Shown piece after piece: positions 37,580-49,420 of a stretch of 64,000 bases of DNA; within the stretch, counting starts at the first letter, position 1, and each line of letters starts with the position of its first letter. Made by a program: the position numbers and the translations under genes. The notes under the pieces were generated by a model, which saw only the letters and a program-made list of their open reading frames with translations, ran no database searches and was not told the DNA's origin. The stretch is from Torreya grandis (taxonomy: Eukaryota > Streptophyta > Pinopsida > Cupressales > Taxaceae), in NCBI GenBank assembly GCA_037957365.1, contig JARHVA010001921.1, forward strand, positions 2,039,501 through 2,103,500, given 5' to 3'.

Positions 37580-38430
37580 ATGGCTGTCCAAGGCCCCTAA
37601 GGTAATTCTTTTAGCCCTCTCAATCTTACTCCACCTCTACATGAACTCCCATGTAGTTCAAAGAAGAATTTCCCCAAATTCTATGGTGATGGGAAAGTTC
37701 ACCCTAATGAACATATTGCAGCCTTTAGCATAGCTTGTGGTGTAATAAGAGTGGAATTTGAGGATGTGGCAGTCAGGCTTTTCATGGAAAATTTACAAGG
37801 TGCTGCTACAAATTGGTTTTACCATCTACAAGCTCAGTTAGTAACTGACTGGAACACCCTCAAAGCCAAGTTTGAAGCTAGATTCAAAATTGTAGAAGAT
37901 GTACATGCCCTTCTGGCCCAGCTCACACAAATGAATAAAGAACCTCATGAACCAATGAGAGACTTCATATCCAAGTTTGACAAATTGAGGAATAGGATCC
38001 CTATAATTGTTTGACCTACAACTGAGAATCTCAAATGTTTCTTCATTAATTCTCAACCACCTAAAGTGAGTTTCCTATTGAGATGTGCTAGTCAAATAGA
38101 CCTTTTTGTAGCTCAAGATTTGGCCACTAAGGTATAATATGATCTTATCTTGGCAAGGAAGATAAGGAGAGATCCTAATAGAAATAGACCCTCATCATCT
38201 TCTGAATATCCATCTATAAACACCACTGATCCAATGGTGTAGAAGTTGGAAAATGAGTTGCTTGCTCTCAAAAATAAAATGGCACAAGGAATGTCTTCTA
38301 CCCCTTCATATAGAGATATGTTAAGGAGGACATTTCCAAATCAGTCATACCAGGGAAATGTTGCTAGGAATCAAGGGCAACTAATCATCTTCCCCCCCCC
38401 ATAAGGGAAACTTACCATTGAAGCACCCCT
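37580..38430 (+). pseudogene. Gag of element D
   Basis: Begins MAVQGP at 37580 (stop after six codons), then FPKFYGDGKVHPNEHIAAF, the open piece 37751-38014 with MENLQGAATNWFYHLQ, WNTLKAKFEARF and LTQMNKEPHEPMRDFISKFD. This is the retrotrans_gag domain almost entire. A TGA after RIPIIV ends the longest frame. It would build the particle. Confidence 0.85.
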
Positions 38431-39090
38431 AGCTATTTCAGCAGTGGGATATCTTGAAGCAGAATCAGATTTCTCTTTCCAGCCTAAATTGAGTCAAGAA
38501 AATGATGCTAATCTCCTTATAGAAAACCAAGAAGAATTATATGGTGACTCCAACATTGGTTTTCTAAACTACCAAGATGAACCCAAAAGTAAAGGAGAAG
38601 CTTTTGATGGATCATATGTTGTGTTCACTCGGTCCAAGAACCAATCAGCCCAACAAGCTAATAAAGGGAAGACATAAGAGCAACCTCAACCATCAATTTT
38701 AATTGCTAAATGTGGAACCATCCTACCCTTCTAACCAAAGGACCTGGTGATCACCAAAAAGGTAAGTACATCAAGTTCACCTTCACCTTTAATTTCAATT
38801 TTGTAAATCAGTCCTTCCCCCCTAAAAACCAAAAGGTTGAATTACCTTCCTCTATTCCTAGTCCAATTCAATCATTTGACATAATTGATCATGTCAAGAA
38901 AACCAAAATTCAAATGACTAAGTTTGAATATTTACAATCTAATCTTGAGTAGCTGGATAGGTTAGTTGAGTGTGTGAAGAATAAGGCCATCCCTGTAAGA
39001 CAAGAGGCTAAGAAGGTAACGCCTGATTCCCTAAAGAACATTCCCATCCAAAATAATATTGTCATTACTCCTCCTACTACTCCTAGGAAA
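38431..39090 (+). pseudogene. Element D gag-protease linker, with frameshift
   Basis: Open pieces 38444-38677 and 38710-38952 belong to two reading frames, so one shift lies near 38.68-38.76 kb. The second piece is followed, after a TAG, by the 38974-39255 frame leading into the protease. It has an acidic Asn/Glu-rich part and a basic part, with no enzymatic domain seen. Confidence 0.7.
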
Positions 39091-39480
39091 ATAGAGACTT
39101 TCTATGTTTCTCTATTGATAAATGGTCACAAGATGAACAATTACATCATAGACTCAGGGGCATCTGACAATGTCATGCCTACCAAAGTGGTAGAATCCCT
39201 TGGCCTCACATTGACCAAGACATTTGGTAGATGTTTCTCCATGGAGAACAAGTAGGTGCCACTACTGGGGCAAATCAAAGATGACCAATTTGCATTTGTA
39301 GCCTTTCCAAACAAAAGAATCAAGATGACAGTTTTGGTGGTTGATGTCCCAGCATCCTATGGTATTCTGCTAGGGCAAAATTTATGCAAGGATGTTGGTG
39401 GAGAATTGAGCATATAACTATCTAAAGTAAGCATCCCTATCAAAGGCATCATGTAGAGGTTATTTCCTAAAAAGAAATCA
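39091..39480 (+). pseudogene. Aspartic protease of element D
   Basis: IIDSGASDNVMPTKVVESLG holds an intact D-S-G-A active site. The flap FSMENK is followed by TAG; the C-terminal part reads MTVLVVDVPASYGILLGQNL, the usual ILLG signature. It would process the polyprotein. Confidence 0.88.
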
Positions 39481-39717
39481 AAATATATTGTCACTTAGAC
39501 ATCAGCCCCTGAAGCTCAAATTATGTTTGAGTCTTCAGGCATGGGTAACTACTTTATATCTATAGATGAAGTTCATGAAGCATCTAATAAATCTCTTGAA
39601 TGTGTCAATATATAAATTAGTTCAGCTAGAATAGTAGAAGAATTGGTAGGTTGTAATACAGATAGAGAAGGATCTTCCCTCTCTAATGAAGGAAAATTTA
39701 AAGAAAAATTAGTGTCT

Positions 39718-40180
39718 GATGAGGCATGGACTCTAGAATTTGATGGTAGCTACTCTTCTACCAATTCAAGAGCTAAGATTGTGTTGATATCTCCTCAAGG
39801 AGATATTTTCTTCTACTCATATAAGTTATAGTTTAGCAACACCAACAACACATCTGAATACGAATCTCTATTGCTTGGATTGAAGGCTACTCGAGACAAA
39901 GGCATCAAACTCCTTCATACCAAAGGGGATGATGAACTGGTGGTTTGTCAAGTAAAAAAATTGTACCAAACTAATAATGAAAGATTGTGCCACTACCGCA
40001 ATATAGTTTGGGACCAAATTTAAAGCTTTGATGCTTTCAACATCTCTACCATACCTAGGGAATTCAATGACTGAGCTAATACACTAGTTGTTTCAGCAAC
40101 TCTCTTAGTTCCTTACTCAAACTTCATAGGAAACAAGTACATTATTGAGTTGGTATTTAGACCAAATGTACCTAACAATG
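39718..40180 (+). pseudogene. Archaeal-type RNase H of element D, placed upstream of RT
   Basis: WTLEFDGSYSSTNSRAKIVL, the glycine/serine-rich first strand, carries the first catalytic Asp (FDG). NTSEYESLLLGLKATRDKGI carries the Glu, and TKGDDELVVCQVK carries the second Asp. These are the three acidic positions of the archaeal-type RNase H found as a second RNase H in Tat-lineage elements. Only single stops interrupt it. It lies between protease and RT, whereas element C has its copy between the normal RNase H and integrase. It would degrade RNA in RNA/DNA hybrids. Confidence 0.8.
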
Positions 40181-40529
40181 CTAATCATTAGCAAGTATTC
40201 AATGATGATCACCAAATTATTGCCTTCCTAGAATGAAAAGATAGCTTTGAAGAACTACATTTTGAAGGCAGTGAAACTCAGAAGTGTGAACCATCCCCTG
40301 AATCAAGTTCATATGCAAATGAATAATTCTTACAACTAAAAAGGAATAAAATTTCAAAAAGCTTGGTTTCCCTTGAGAAACTATTTGACAAGCATGATAG
40401 TTTTTTCAAACAATAGCAAATAGATTCAAGCTCCTCTCAGGGATTTGATCAAATAAACCTGACTACCAAGGAAGATCCTAAAATGGTGAATATTGGGAAG
40501 TGATGCACTCCTAAGGAGAAATTCAAGTT

Positions 40530-41340
40530 CACTGCTCTACTCTGCCAATACATGGACACCTTAGCATACTCCTATGATGACTTGAAGTCTCTCAGTCCTA
40601 ATGAAATCTGCCATGACATTCCACTCAAGGCTAACTCAGTGCCTTATAAGCAAAAATCTAGACAGTACAATCTAAAAATATTAGGTACTATTCTGTCTAA
40701 GATATAAAAAATATTAAATGCTAGAATCATTTTCCAAATCCATCATTCCACATGGATTGTAAACATAAAACTTGTAAGGAAGAAGAATGGAAAAATTTGC
40801 ATCTATGTGGATTTCAAGAATCTAAATCAGTCATCTTTGAAGGATAACTATCCTTTGCCAATCATGGATTAAGTGCTTTAGATAGTGACTAGTTTGGAGA
40901 TGTTATCAATGCTAGATGGCTTCTCAAGATATAAACAGGTTGAAGTTGGTAAAATAAACCAACACAAGACTACATTCACCACACCTTGGGGCACATTTGC
41001 ATTTAAAAGGATGCCTTTTGGCTTGATAAATGCTGGCACCACCTTTTAGAGAGCAATGGACCTTGCTTTCAAGGATGAGATGGGTAAATTAATTGTAGTA
41101 TACCTTAATGATTTGACCATATTTTCTAAGCATCGCTCTAATCATATATGCCACTTGCAATAAGTACTGGAGTGCTACCACCAGAATGGCATTTCCTTGA
41201 ACCCCAAGAAGTCTATTTTTGGAGTAATACAAAGAAAACTTCTTAGACACATTATGTCCAAAGAAGGCATAAAGATTGACTTAGACAGAGTCAAGTCCAT
41301 TCAAGAGCTTACCTTGCCTACAAGTAAGACTGTTGTTCAC
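40530..41340 (+). pseudogene. Reverse transcriptase of element D
   Basis: Pre-RT linker FTALLCQYMDTLAYSYDDLK, then HDIPLKANSVPYKQ, VRKKNGKICIYVDFKNLNQ, LSMLDGFSRYKQV, HKTTFTTPWGTFAFKRMPFG and the catalytic box read as VVYLNDLTIF (Y-L-N-D in place of Y-x-D-D: the first Asp is Asn). The thumb region has NPKKSIFGV and VKSIQELTLPTSKTVVHSFL. Stops are at positions usually Gln. The active-site change and the stops disable it. Confidence 0.9.
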
Positions 41341-41931
41341 TCTTTTCTTGGAAAGATGAATTTCTTATGAAGGTTCATCCTTGAGTTTGCTGAGAAGACT
41401 TGACACATTGTAAACATGATGAAAGGGAAGGCCACCTTCAACTGGACTAAAGAAGGAAAGTCAACATTTGAGGATATCAAGACTGCCATTGCCCATGCCC
41501 CAACTCTAGTTTGTCTAGACTACAACAAAGAGTTCACCATATATAGTTATGCTTTTAAACACATGCTTTTAGTAATTATAGTTCAATAGAATAAAGAAGG
41601 TATGGAATCTCCCATTTCTTTTATGAGTTTCCCTCTCAAAGCTCATGAGTTGAAGTATTTAAACATGGAGAAGCATGTTTATGTAGTGGTAAAGGCAGTC
41701 AAGCATTTCTGCTTCTACATCCTGAATTCACACACTATTGCCTTGGTTCCTAACACAATAGTCAAGTCCATATTAACTCAATAAGAGTTTGGGATGAAAA
41801 AAGGCAATTAGATTGCAAAGATCTAGGAGTTTGATCTAGACATCAAGCCAACAAAGCTGGTAAGGAGAAAAGGTCTATGCCAATTAATTATTGATAACAA
41901 ACTAGAAGAAACTGAGCATGAAGAAGCAAAG
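41341..41931 (+). pseudogene. Gypsy-type RNase H and tether of element D
   Basis: FNWTKEGKSTFEDIKTAIAH and LVCLDYNKEFTIYSYAFKHM match the normal gypsy RNase H, with Y-A for the D-A/S of active copies. The open piece 41602-41784 reads MESPISFMSFPLKAHELKYL (usual wording PI.F.S..L...E..Y). Degenerate catalytic residues in this domain are common where a second RNase H is present. Confidence 0.8.
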
Positions 41932-43240
41932 GTGGAAGACACACTGATAGTCCTCTTTGTCTCCACCATGAATGAGTGGTATTTAGGTATTGTTTATTTC
42001 CTTACTTATGGTGAGTGTCCTGCTCACTTATCTTACAAAGAAAAGAGGACTATCAAGTTGAAAGCTGTCAATTTTGTCCTTTGGGACAACGGCCTGTACA
42101 AGAGGAGCCTTGATAGAATGTTCCTTCATTATGTAGACAAAGAGCAACAAAGCCAAATTTTGAAATCCTTCTACAATTTATCTTGTGGAGGTCATTTTTT
42201 TGCTTGTGTGACTGCCCATAAAATTCTGCGAGTCAGGTATTACTAGCCAACTCTTTTCCAAGATGCATATAAGTGGGTGAGAAAATGTGAACTCTGCCAG
42301 TAGTTTATTGGAAGACCCAAGTTAGTTGCCCTGCCTTTTAAGCTAGTGGTCATAGAGGAACCATTTCAGCAGTGGGGAATTTATTTTATTAGAGCTGTAA
42401 ACCCATCTTTAAGTGATGGACATGATTATGTCCTTACAACAACTAACTACTTTACCAAGTGTGTAGAAGCAATTCCAACCAAGCATGTTACTTTAGAAGT
42501 AGTGTGCAATTTCCTCAAGGAGAATATTATTTCCAAGTTTGGAGTCCCAACCAAGATTGTTATTGATAATGCAGCTTGTTTCACTTCCCAAGAGATTACA
42601 CAATTCTATTTCCACTATGGGATTACACTCTCCCACTCTTATGACTACTTTCCACAAGGGAATGGACAAGCTGAATCAAGCAATAAGAACTTGGTGACTA
42701 TCATCAAGAAACTAGTAGATGATAACCAAAGGATATGGCATAAAGCATTGGTTGATACTCTATGGGCAGATAGAATCACACCAAAGAGGGCAATTTGTAT
42801 GTCTCTTTTCCAACTTCTTTATGGTATCAATGCTGAGATACCAATCACCTTGGAATTGCCAACATTAAAATTGGCGAAGGCAATTGAAGATCATACATAT
42901 GAAAGCCCCCTTGATAAGAGGATCATGTGCTTGACTGAGATGGATGAGCAGAGAACTATGGCGATGGACCAAATTGTTGCCCATCAAACTTTGGTGAAGA
43001 AACTCTTCCATCAGAAGGCAAAAAACTATGATTTCCAAGTTAGAGATCAAGTATTATTGTGGGACAAAAGGAGAGAATCAAAGGGAATGCATGGAATGTT
43101 TGACTCCCTTTGGAAAGGCCCCTTTATTATCCATTAGCATAATGATGAAAATAGCTTCCTACTAAAATATCAAGATGGCACGCTCTTTTCTCTGCCTCAC
43201 AATGGGTAGCATCTGAAACACTTCAATTCTTAAAGTACTA
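41932..43240 (+). pseudogene. Integrase of element D
   Basis: The zinc-binding region shows GGHFFACVTAHKILRVRYY and CELCQ. In the core (open piece 42346-43137) the first catalytic position reads WGIYFI (usually WG.DF., Asp to Tyr), the second is intact as TKIVIDNAACF and the Glu is intact in GNGQAESSNK. The C-terminal part has FQVRDQVLLWDKRRESKG and LWKGPFII (GPY/F domain), then a stop. 263 uninterrupted codons is the longest open pol piece in D. Confidence 0.92.
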
Positions 43241-43439
43241 GATCATTTTTATCTATACATATGTATATTTGTATAGTTTTTAGTTCATTGTTATTTTGTT
43301 TGTTTTCATTATTAACGCCTTTCATTTATGTGTAACATGACTCCGTAGCCCAATGGCACAAATGAAGACACTGGAGATTCTAGATTATACTCCCTTCAAT
43401 TCTTTTATAATGGATGGAAGTTCCCCAACTGGAGCCCAC
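43241..43439 (+). other. Element D 3' untranslated segment
   Basis: About 200 bp of non-coding DNA between integrase and 3' LTR. A clear polypurine tract is not present; the nearest purine runs are ggatggaag (43412-43420) and ctggagcccac (43429-43439). Confidence 0.5.
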
Positions 43440-46271
43440 TATTGTACCCAAAAAATGTCACTCATTTTTGGGACAACATATAAGCTATTTTGGTCCTGCA
43501 AAGACAAAATTATCTCTTCCCATTTCAAAAAATTATTCTAAACTTTCAAAATTTGGAATTATTCAAGCTTTTTTAGTTAAAGGACTAACAGGTTCAAAGG
43601 CTTCTACAGGCAAGTTTAATCAAAAGAACAAGTTTCCTTAACACTTAGATGCTTTCAAGGCTGGTTCAATGCCTTGGTTCAACTAAAAATGTTCATCAAC
43701 AAGCTTTAAAGAAGGATTGAACCATTGAACCATCAAATCCCGCTTCTAAAAAGGTTCAAAGGTTCAAAGGTTCAATGGGTTCAAAGGTTCAATGATGTCA
43801 GTAGGCTTCAAGAGTTAAGCACTTCGGTCAATAGGTTCAAAGAGGTTGGTTCAACATGGTTTGTTTCAAAAAGCTTGGTTCAAGCAGTCAATTAAATAAA
43901 TAGAAATGAAGGAATGAGCCATTGAACCATTAAACCAAAGTTGGTTTAATCAGTCGGTTCAAGTGGCAGGTTCAAAGGAGTGCCCCAAAGCTGAAGAGAT
44001 AAGTGCCCTTGCAGAGGGAATTCCCATGGCAAAAATGACTAAGGCAAGAACAACCTAAAGCAAAAGCCCATCAGAGCCTAGCAGATGCTACCAAGTGTCA
44101 TCTATCGAGCCCTATTATACTTTGTTTCTAAGAGCTACCGAAGTTACCACATGTCCCTTATAAGATAAATGGATTGCACCAAGTGTCAAAATCTGCATGT
44201 ATCCAAGTGAGTCCCAAGTGTAACTATAGTGTTTCTAAATCTTAGCAGAAGCCACCATGTGTCATCTTCTATGAGATTCTCAAAAGGCATCTAAAGCCTC
44301 TATAAGTTAAGCAGATGCTGCCATGTGTCCTCACCTATTTCACAGTGGATGTTGCCATGTATCATTTGTTGAGATCAATAAAAAATTGACTAAGGCAAAG
44401 CCAAAGGAAAAAGTGCCTTTACGAAGGACATTGAACTAAGTTGAGTGCCCTTGCAGAGGGCAGCAAGCAAAGGTAGACACAGGGAATTCCTTCAGAAAAG
44501 TTCTCGTGGAAAAATGGTTAAGGTAAGAATCCTTCAGACTTTTTGAAGGAATTCACCTAGAAAGATTTCCTTCGAACAAATTGTCTGAAAGAATTCCTTC
44601 AGACTTTTTGTCTAAAGGAAAAGTCCATCAAAATAGAAAACCTATTGAGGAAATAAAAGTAGTAGATGCTACCACATGTCCCTCATAAAGTAGCAACAAA
44701 AGCTTCCATGTGTCATCTCTTGAGACAGTTTCTAGTAACTTTCAAAGTAGTAGAATGTGCCATGTGTCATCTACAAAACTTAGCAGATGTTGCCACGTGG
44801 TAACATCCACAACTTCTTCCTTTTATTGAGTAAAGACTATGGTGGGTCCTGGGTGAGTGGCTAAATTTTGCAAAAGCTGCCATGTGTCATTATCCACATG
44901 AAATCTAAAAGAGTCTTAAACGTTTTCATAGTGTCTCTAGGAGCTTAGTGGAAGTCACCATGTGTCATCCTCTACAGGATTCTTAAAATACATTCGGAAT
45001 ATGCCAAGTGTCTTATTATAACTCCGCAAAGCGTGACAAGTGTCTACATCCATGTCTTGAGTTTCTTACAAGTTTCAAATCTTCTTTCAATAATAATTTC
45101 TTAGAGTCTCATGGATCTTGCCAAGTGTCCTGATCTTTTTTTTAGTGGAACATGCCACATGTCAATTGTTAAGATCAACAAGAAATGACCAAAGAGTAGA
45201 GAAATGATTGAACCAAGAACCTGATTCAATAGCCAAGAAAGGAGGAACAATGAAGAAGGACCAAAAATATTCACACATAATATATGTTTCTAAAAGAAAA
45301 TCGCTAGGTGGACATTGGAGAATATGAACATTCAATGGCAAGACCCATTTCTCTGCATTGAGAAAAGCAAATGGGCAAATACACCTAATTCTAGCATATC
45401 TTCTTGATAGAATTTAAAATATATTTAATGCAACATGATGTGTTACTACTCCCAAGTATTTATTATAAGGCTATATATTGGAATCTCTTTTATTGTTGTA
45501 AGGAGATCTCTCTATTATGAAAAACAAAACTCTACCCAAATTGAAAGGCATTACTGAGACTTTGAGCTCAGATTGTTCATCATATTTCTTTTTTTAAATC
45601 AAAAAGCAAGTTACTTTCAGACTTTGTGCTATTATATCTTGTATCATTCTAGGAGATTTTTCTTATGTCTATTTCCTAAATGTATTCTTATTTATACAAT
45701 TTAACAAGCAAAGCTAGTGGAGGTGACAAAGAAGGTGTTCTGAAGCCAATTACTTTCAGACTTTTTGCTATTATAATTGTCTTCAGTGTGTGTTTATTTT
45801 TTGTTTCTGTGTAAAATACCTTGAGATGACTTTGTGCCCTCATTTTTTTTGTATTTCACTCTTTAGAAGTTGAGGTGGAGACTTTGTGCCTCATTTCATC
45901 CTACTGTGTTACTATACCCTGTTACAGTTATTTGTCATCAATAAAAAGATTCCTTATATCTATTGAACAACACTTCTAAAAGAAGAGGAGTGTCTTTTGT
46001 CATTTCATCTAGATTTCTCCTTTGATTTGTGTACATCATCTCTAAAAAAAGAGAGATGGATGGTTTATCCTACCCTTAAGTGTTATTTTCTATTTATATA
46101 TATAGTATATAGCTCCTGCATCTCTACAGGGAACCTCCCCTTGATGAGAGGAGAGATTAGTCCCCTTTTGATGTGGTAAACCTACACATTTGGTTGACTA
46201 ATCTTCCTGCTGTGGTTGATCAAACCTATTTTGTTTATTAGTACATTGATTGACAAAATATTCACCCAACA
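43440..46271 (+). repeat. Element D 3' LTR
   Basis: 2832 bp against 2835 bp for the 5' LTR, collinear with it, including the GGTTCAA zone (about 43580-43985), the ACGTG-like array (about 44090-45165) and the TATA box. Numerous transitions separate the copies. Confidence 0.93.
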
Positions 46272-47340
46272 GAACCATCGAGCCAATTTCTATGACTAAG
46301 TATGAAAGACCTTATGGACTTGGATTTAAACCACTTGGGGGTGACCCCACATATCTTATTCAAATTCCATCACCAATTCCTAGTGAGAATGATGTCGACA
46401 TCAAAGCAGAGTCTGATCATAGCCTTACCTTTGATAACTTAGTTGAGACAAACCTATTTGATACCAATGCCATTTGTCCCCTTACCCTAATCATTCATCA
46501 TAGCCCATTATCATTATAATATCTCCAACTAATAGATTGGGACCACCAAGAATCCACTTTGTCGATTGATGAGTTTAAAAATGATGAGGCATTTTGTGAA
46601 TTTTAAGGCCATAGAGACAATGTTCTATTGAGAGATCACAAATTAGGATTCTCAATCACATTAGATCCTAAAGCCTATTTTGAAGAATGAGTGAACACCC
46701 TTAGAAAAAAATAAATAAGTAAAACATTGAGGTCCCAAAGTGAAAAGCTCTTTGAGGCACTTTTTGACCAGGGAAAAAGTAAAGATAAAGGTCAGTCTAG
46801 TTGTGAAAACCTATTTCAAGTGTCATTAGATGGGTATATTCACTCTTCTTCAAATTTAGACTAAGAGACCACCAATGATCAACTTGCTTATGGATCTGAG
46901 TTCAATTTTGCACAACAACAAGTATTTGATCAAATTATTCAAGAATTTTTGACTATTTTTGTTAGATGGCTAGATCTCCCATTAGGTGACTCAGATTCAT
47001 CATGCCTAGGAGAAGTTGAGGAGCAAGTCCTAATAGAGGACCATGATATAGTCTAGTAGTTCAAGTCTTTATCTATTATCCTAGAAGATGGTTTGACCCT
47101 TCTAATCAAAGATACAATATAGGTAAACATCAAGACTCCATCAGACCTGAAGTGGATAAAGTTAGGAACATCCCTTACTGAGGAGGAATGTAAAGTCTTT
47201 ACAGCTCTGTTGAGAGAATTTGTAGATATCTTTATGTGGGCCTATTCTGACATGCTAGGTTTGGATCCCACCTTGTGGTCAATCTTGATTCCAAATTGAT
47301 AAAATAAAAGCTACATAAGATGCATCCTCACATTGCTATA

Positions 47341-47544
47341 TTGGTAAAGAAAGAGTTGGAAAAACTCTTAGAAGTAGGATATATTTGATCTATGGACTAC
47401 TTAGAATGGATATCTAATATTGTACTTGTTAGAAAAAAAATATTGGTAAAGAAAGATTTGAAAAAACTCTTAGAAGTAGGACATATTTGATCCATTGACT
47501 ACTCAGAATGGATATCTAATATTGTACTTGTTGGAAAAAAACTT
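47341..47544 (+). repeat. 102-bp tandem, frame-keeping duplication inside element C RT
   Basis: Unit 1 (47341-47442) and unit 2 (47443-47544) both start ttggtaaagaaaga and both encode the KKELEKLLEVG...WISNIVLV segment. The period is exactly 34 codons. The units differ at several positions. Confidence 0.9.
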
Positions 47545-47749
47545 GAAGGAATCATAATTTGTACTAATTTTTGAGACATCAATAAAGTTTGTCCTAAGGA
47601 TGAATTTCTATTTCCTAATATTGACATGATCATTGACTCCATGATAGGTTATGAATGCTTTCACTCATGGATGTCTTTTTCAGGATACAACCATATCAGA
47701 ATAGCACTAAAAGACCAACATAAAATAGTGTTCACCACTCTATGGGGTA

Positions 47750-47754
47750 CATTT
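47750..47754. repeat. Target-site duplication CATTT of element E (left); right copy 51821-51825
   Basis: CATTT precedes TGTGATATCC and follows GGACATGACA. Joining the flanks restores the tract between WGTF and MPF of element C RT. Confidence 0.9.
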
Positions 47755-48990
47755 TGTGATATCCCCTTCAAATAAGAAATATAGAAACACAAAAGCTCTG
47801 AACAAGATATATTTTTTGTAAAATAAATTCAGAAGATAAACACTAATATAGTCTCTCAATAGCAAATCACAGATCTTATCACTTGTTCTTCTAGATGATG
47901 AAAATTACAGTCCTCTCTTATGCATATAAAGAATATAAAAATACAGTCTTGAAACCCCTGGTTTTTTGAAAATCTAGAAATTGAGCTTGAATCTGGAAAT
48001 TTTGTCTCATCTCGACCTGCTGTGTCGAACACACAGTCATCGGCATCGATCAATATACTGCCGACATCGGTCTCTATAGGTCCTTCTCTGTCGACATCAA
48101 TCTTTATTCAGCTGATGTTGGTCACTGGAAATCTCTATCTGCCGAGGTCGGTGTCTGTGTGGATCTGTATGGACCTGTACGGACTTCATACGGCTGCCAA
48201 TTAAACACAACTTGTCTATTTTCAACCCCTGAACTGAAGATATCTGGCTCTAAATATAGAAGATCTCTATCTGTATAATTTATTGAATCAAAAGCATAAT
48301 AAAATAAATACCTGGAAAGCTATGTGACAACTTTTGTATGAAGTTACCTCTCAAATCTATAAACCTCTGTGATAAATTCTGTATGAAGCTATCTCTCAAT
48401 TTGGCAATAGATCAGATGATATTTCACAGCCTCTGAATCGCACACACTGAAGAGGGAATGTTCTCTAATGTAGATGGAATCCTGGAACCCTTGGCTCAAT
48501 CTTCACAGAAGAATTCTTTCAATATCAAAATCAATAATCAATGCATAATCAATAATGGCCTCCATGAGAAACCCTTATACCCTCAAAAAGATGTGCTTTC
48601 CCTAATTAGGGTTTTCTCAAATTAGAATTAGGGTTTCTAATTAAAAATAGGCTAAATAATTAATATTGGATTAAATCAATCAAATATTAATATCTCCCTT
48701 TATATATATCGGATCCTCGAACCATTTAAAGCTGGTGAATCAGGGAGTGATTCTGCACATGACCATACCAAAATAAGGGCACTCTACTGCATGTCAAATA
48801 TCCCTAAATAATAGGAGCTCAGGCCAAATGTGTCTGAAATAGCCTGAATGAAAGCCAACTATAGGAATTTTGCAAATCGAAGCCAAGCCAATCTCCATCA
48901 CGACCCTCTATCCATCTTATTAGCCTAAGAAGGTCGCATAATAGGCTAATCATTAAGTCTGTCAATGTCCATGAAAAAGGGGACATGACA
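47755..48990 (-). repeat. Element E 3' LTR
   Basis: 1236 bp. On the minus strand it runs from TGTCATGTCCCC (48990) to GGATATCACA (47755). A TATATATAAAG box lies at about 48698-48709. It includes five CCGACATCGG-type cores at 48044-48146. Open frames 47856-48204 and 48819-49031 lie inside LTR sequence and are not genes. Confidence 0.95.
48041..48150. repeat. CCGACATCGG-type cores with 21/30-bp spacing in element E LTR (left)
   Basis: Centres at 48044, 48065, 48095, 48116 and 48146: alternating 21 and 30 bp, a 51-bp higher-order period. The right LTR has the same spacing (50884, 50905, 50935, 50956, 50986). Cores are near-palindromic (CCGA..TCGG), and several include RCCGAC. Confidence 0.85.
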
Positions 48991-49002
48991 ATCCACCCCT
49001 CC
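48991..49002 (-). other. Polypurine tract of element E
   Basis: Minus strand reads TTTTTGGAGGGGTGGAT directly before the 3' LTR TGTCATG. It fixes the orientation together with the primer site. Confidence 0.85.
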
Positions 49003-49150
49003 AAAAATTGCTTGTCCCCAAGCAATCTCAAAATAATGAACCACTCGATCCACCTGGATCCAAAATGTAGTTATGCTCTGCACAGCTGTAAATCAATGCA
49101 AGTACCTGCAACATCATCAGAAGTAAAACAAAGAGGGACTCATAACCAAA

Positions 49151-49378
49151 CTAGTGAATGCAACTCAACCAATCTCTAAAATCACAAATACCAGGTACAC
49201 ATTCCACCTTGCTATGTGAAAGGTACACTCCAACCCTGCAACAACTCCCAAATGGAACTATGCCAAGTGTGGAGAATCCACACACAGTACCCCTACTGTG
49301 ATCAATATCTCTCTTCAACTCCTGCTCTAAGTCATGCACCAAAAAACTATCAACCCCATCTGTAAAAGATGATGTCAA
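49151..49378 (-). CDS. Unknown small frame in element E (downstream)
   Basis: About 75 codons reading DSFLVHDLEQELKRDIDHSR, GTVCGFSTLGIVPFGSCCRV and DFRDWLSCIH. I recognise no domain. It lies just downstream of the acidic frame and upstream of the polypurine tract, possibly the decayed end of one longer frame, since the same general style of sequence continues across the stops in between. No function is assigned. Confidence 0.3.
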   Translation of the reverse strand: MTSSFTDGVDSFLVHDLEQELKRDIDHSRGTVCGFSTLGIVPFGSCCRVGVYLSHSKVECVPGICDFRDWLSCIH

Positions 49379-49420
49379 TCCATCCCATAACTAATCCCTC
49401 TATAAAGGTGGCACTATCAA

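Larger units (their letters stand above)
34239..46271 (+). mobile_element. Element D: Ty3/gypsy retrotransposon with 2.8-kb LTRs
   Basis: A 12033-bp element with LTRs 34239-37073 and 43440-46271, flanked by GAACC at 34234-34238 and 46272-46276. Termini are TATTG...CAACA; the expected TG start is TA in both copies. Domain order is gag, linker, protease, archaeal-type RNase H, RT, RNase H, integrase. Flanking reading frames of element C join in register once D and one GAACC are removed, so D inserted into C's protease-RT linker. Stops throughout pol and a frameshift near 38.7 kb make it inactive. Confidence 0.93.
46272..47754 (+). pseudogene. Element C protease-RT linker and RT N-terminal half
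   Basis: After the GAACC duplication the frame continues with IEPISMTKYERPYGLGF and an acidic linker. The pre-RT motif TEEECKVFTALLREFVDIFM (about 47178-47238) is followed by GLDP and by RT motifs WISNIVLV, NFXDINKVCPKDEF, PNIDMIIDS, SFSGYNHIRI and QHKIVFTTLWGTF. It stops there because element E begins at 47755; RT resumes at 51821. The segment of the RT fingers is duplicated in tandem (47341-47544). Several stops are present. Confidence 0.85.
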
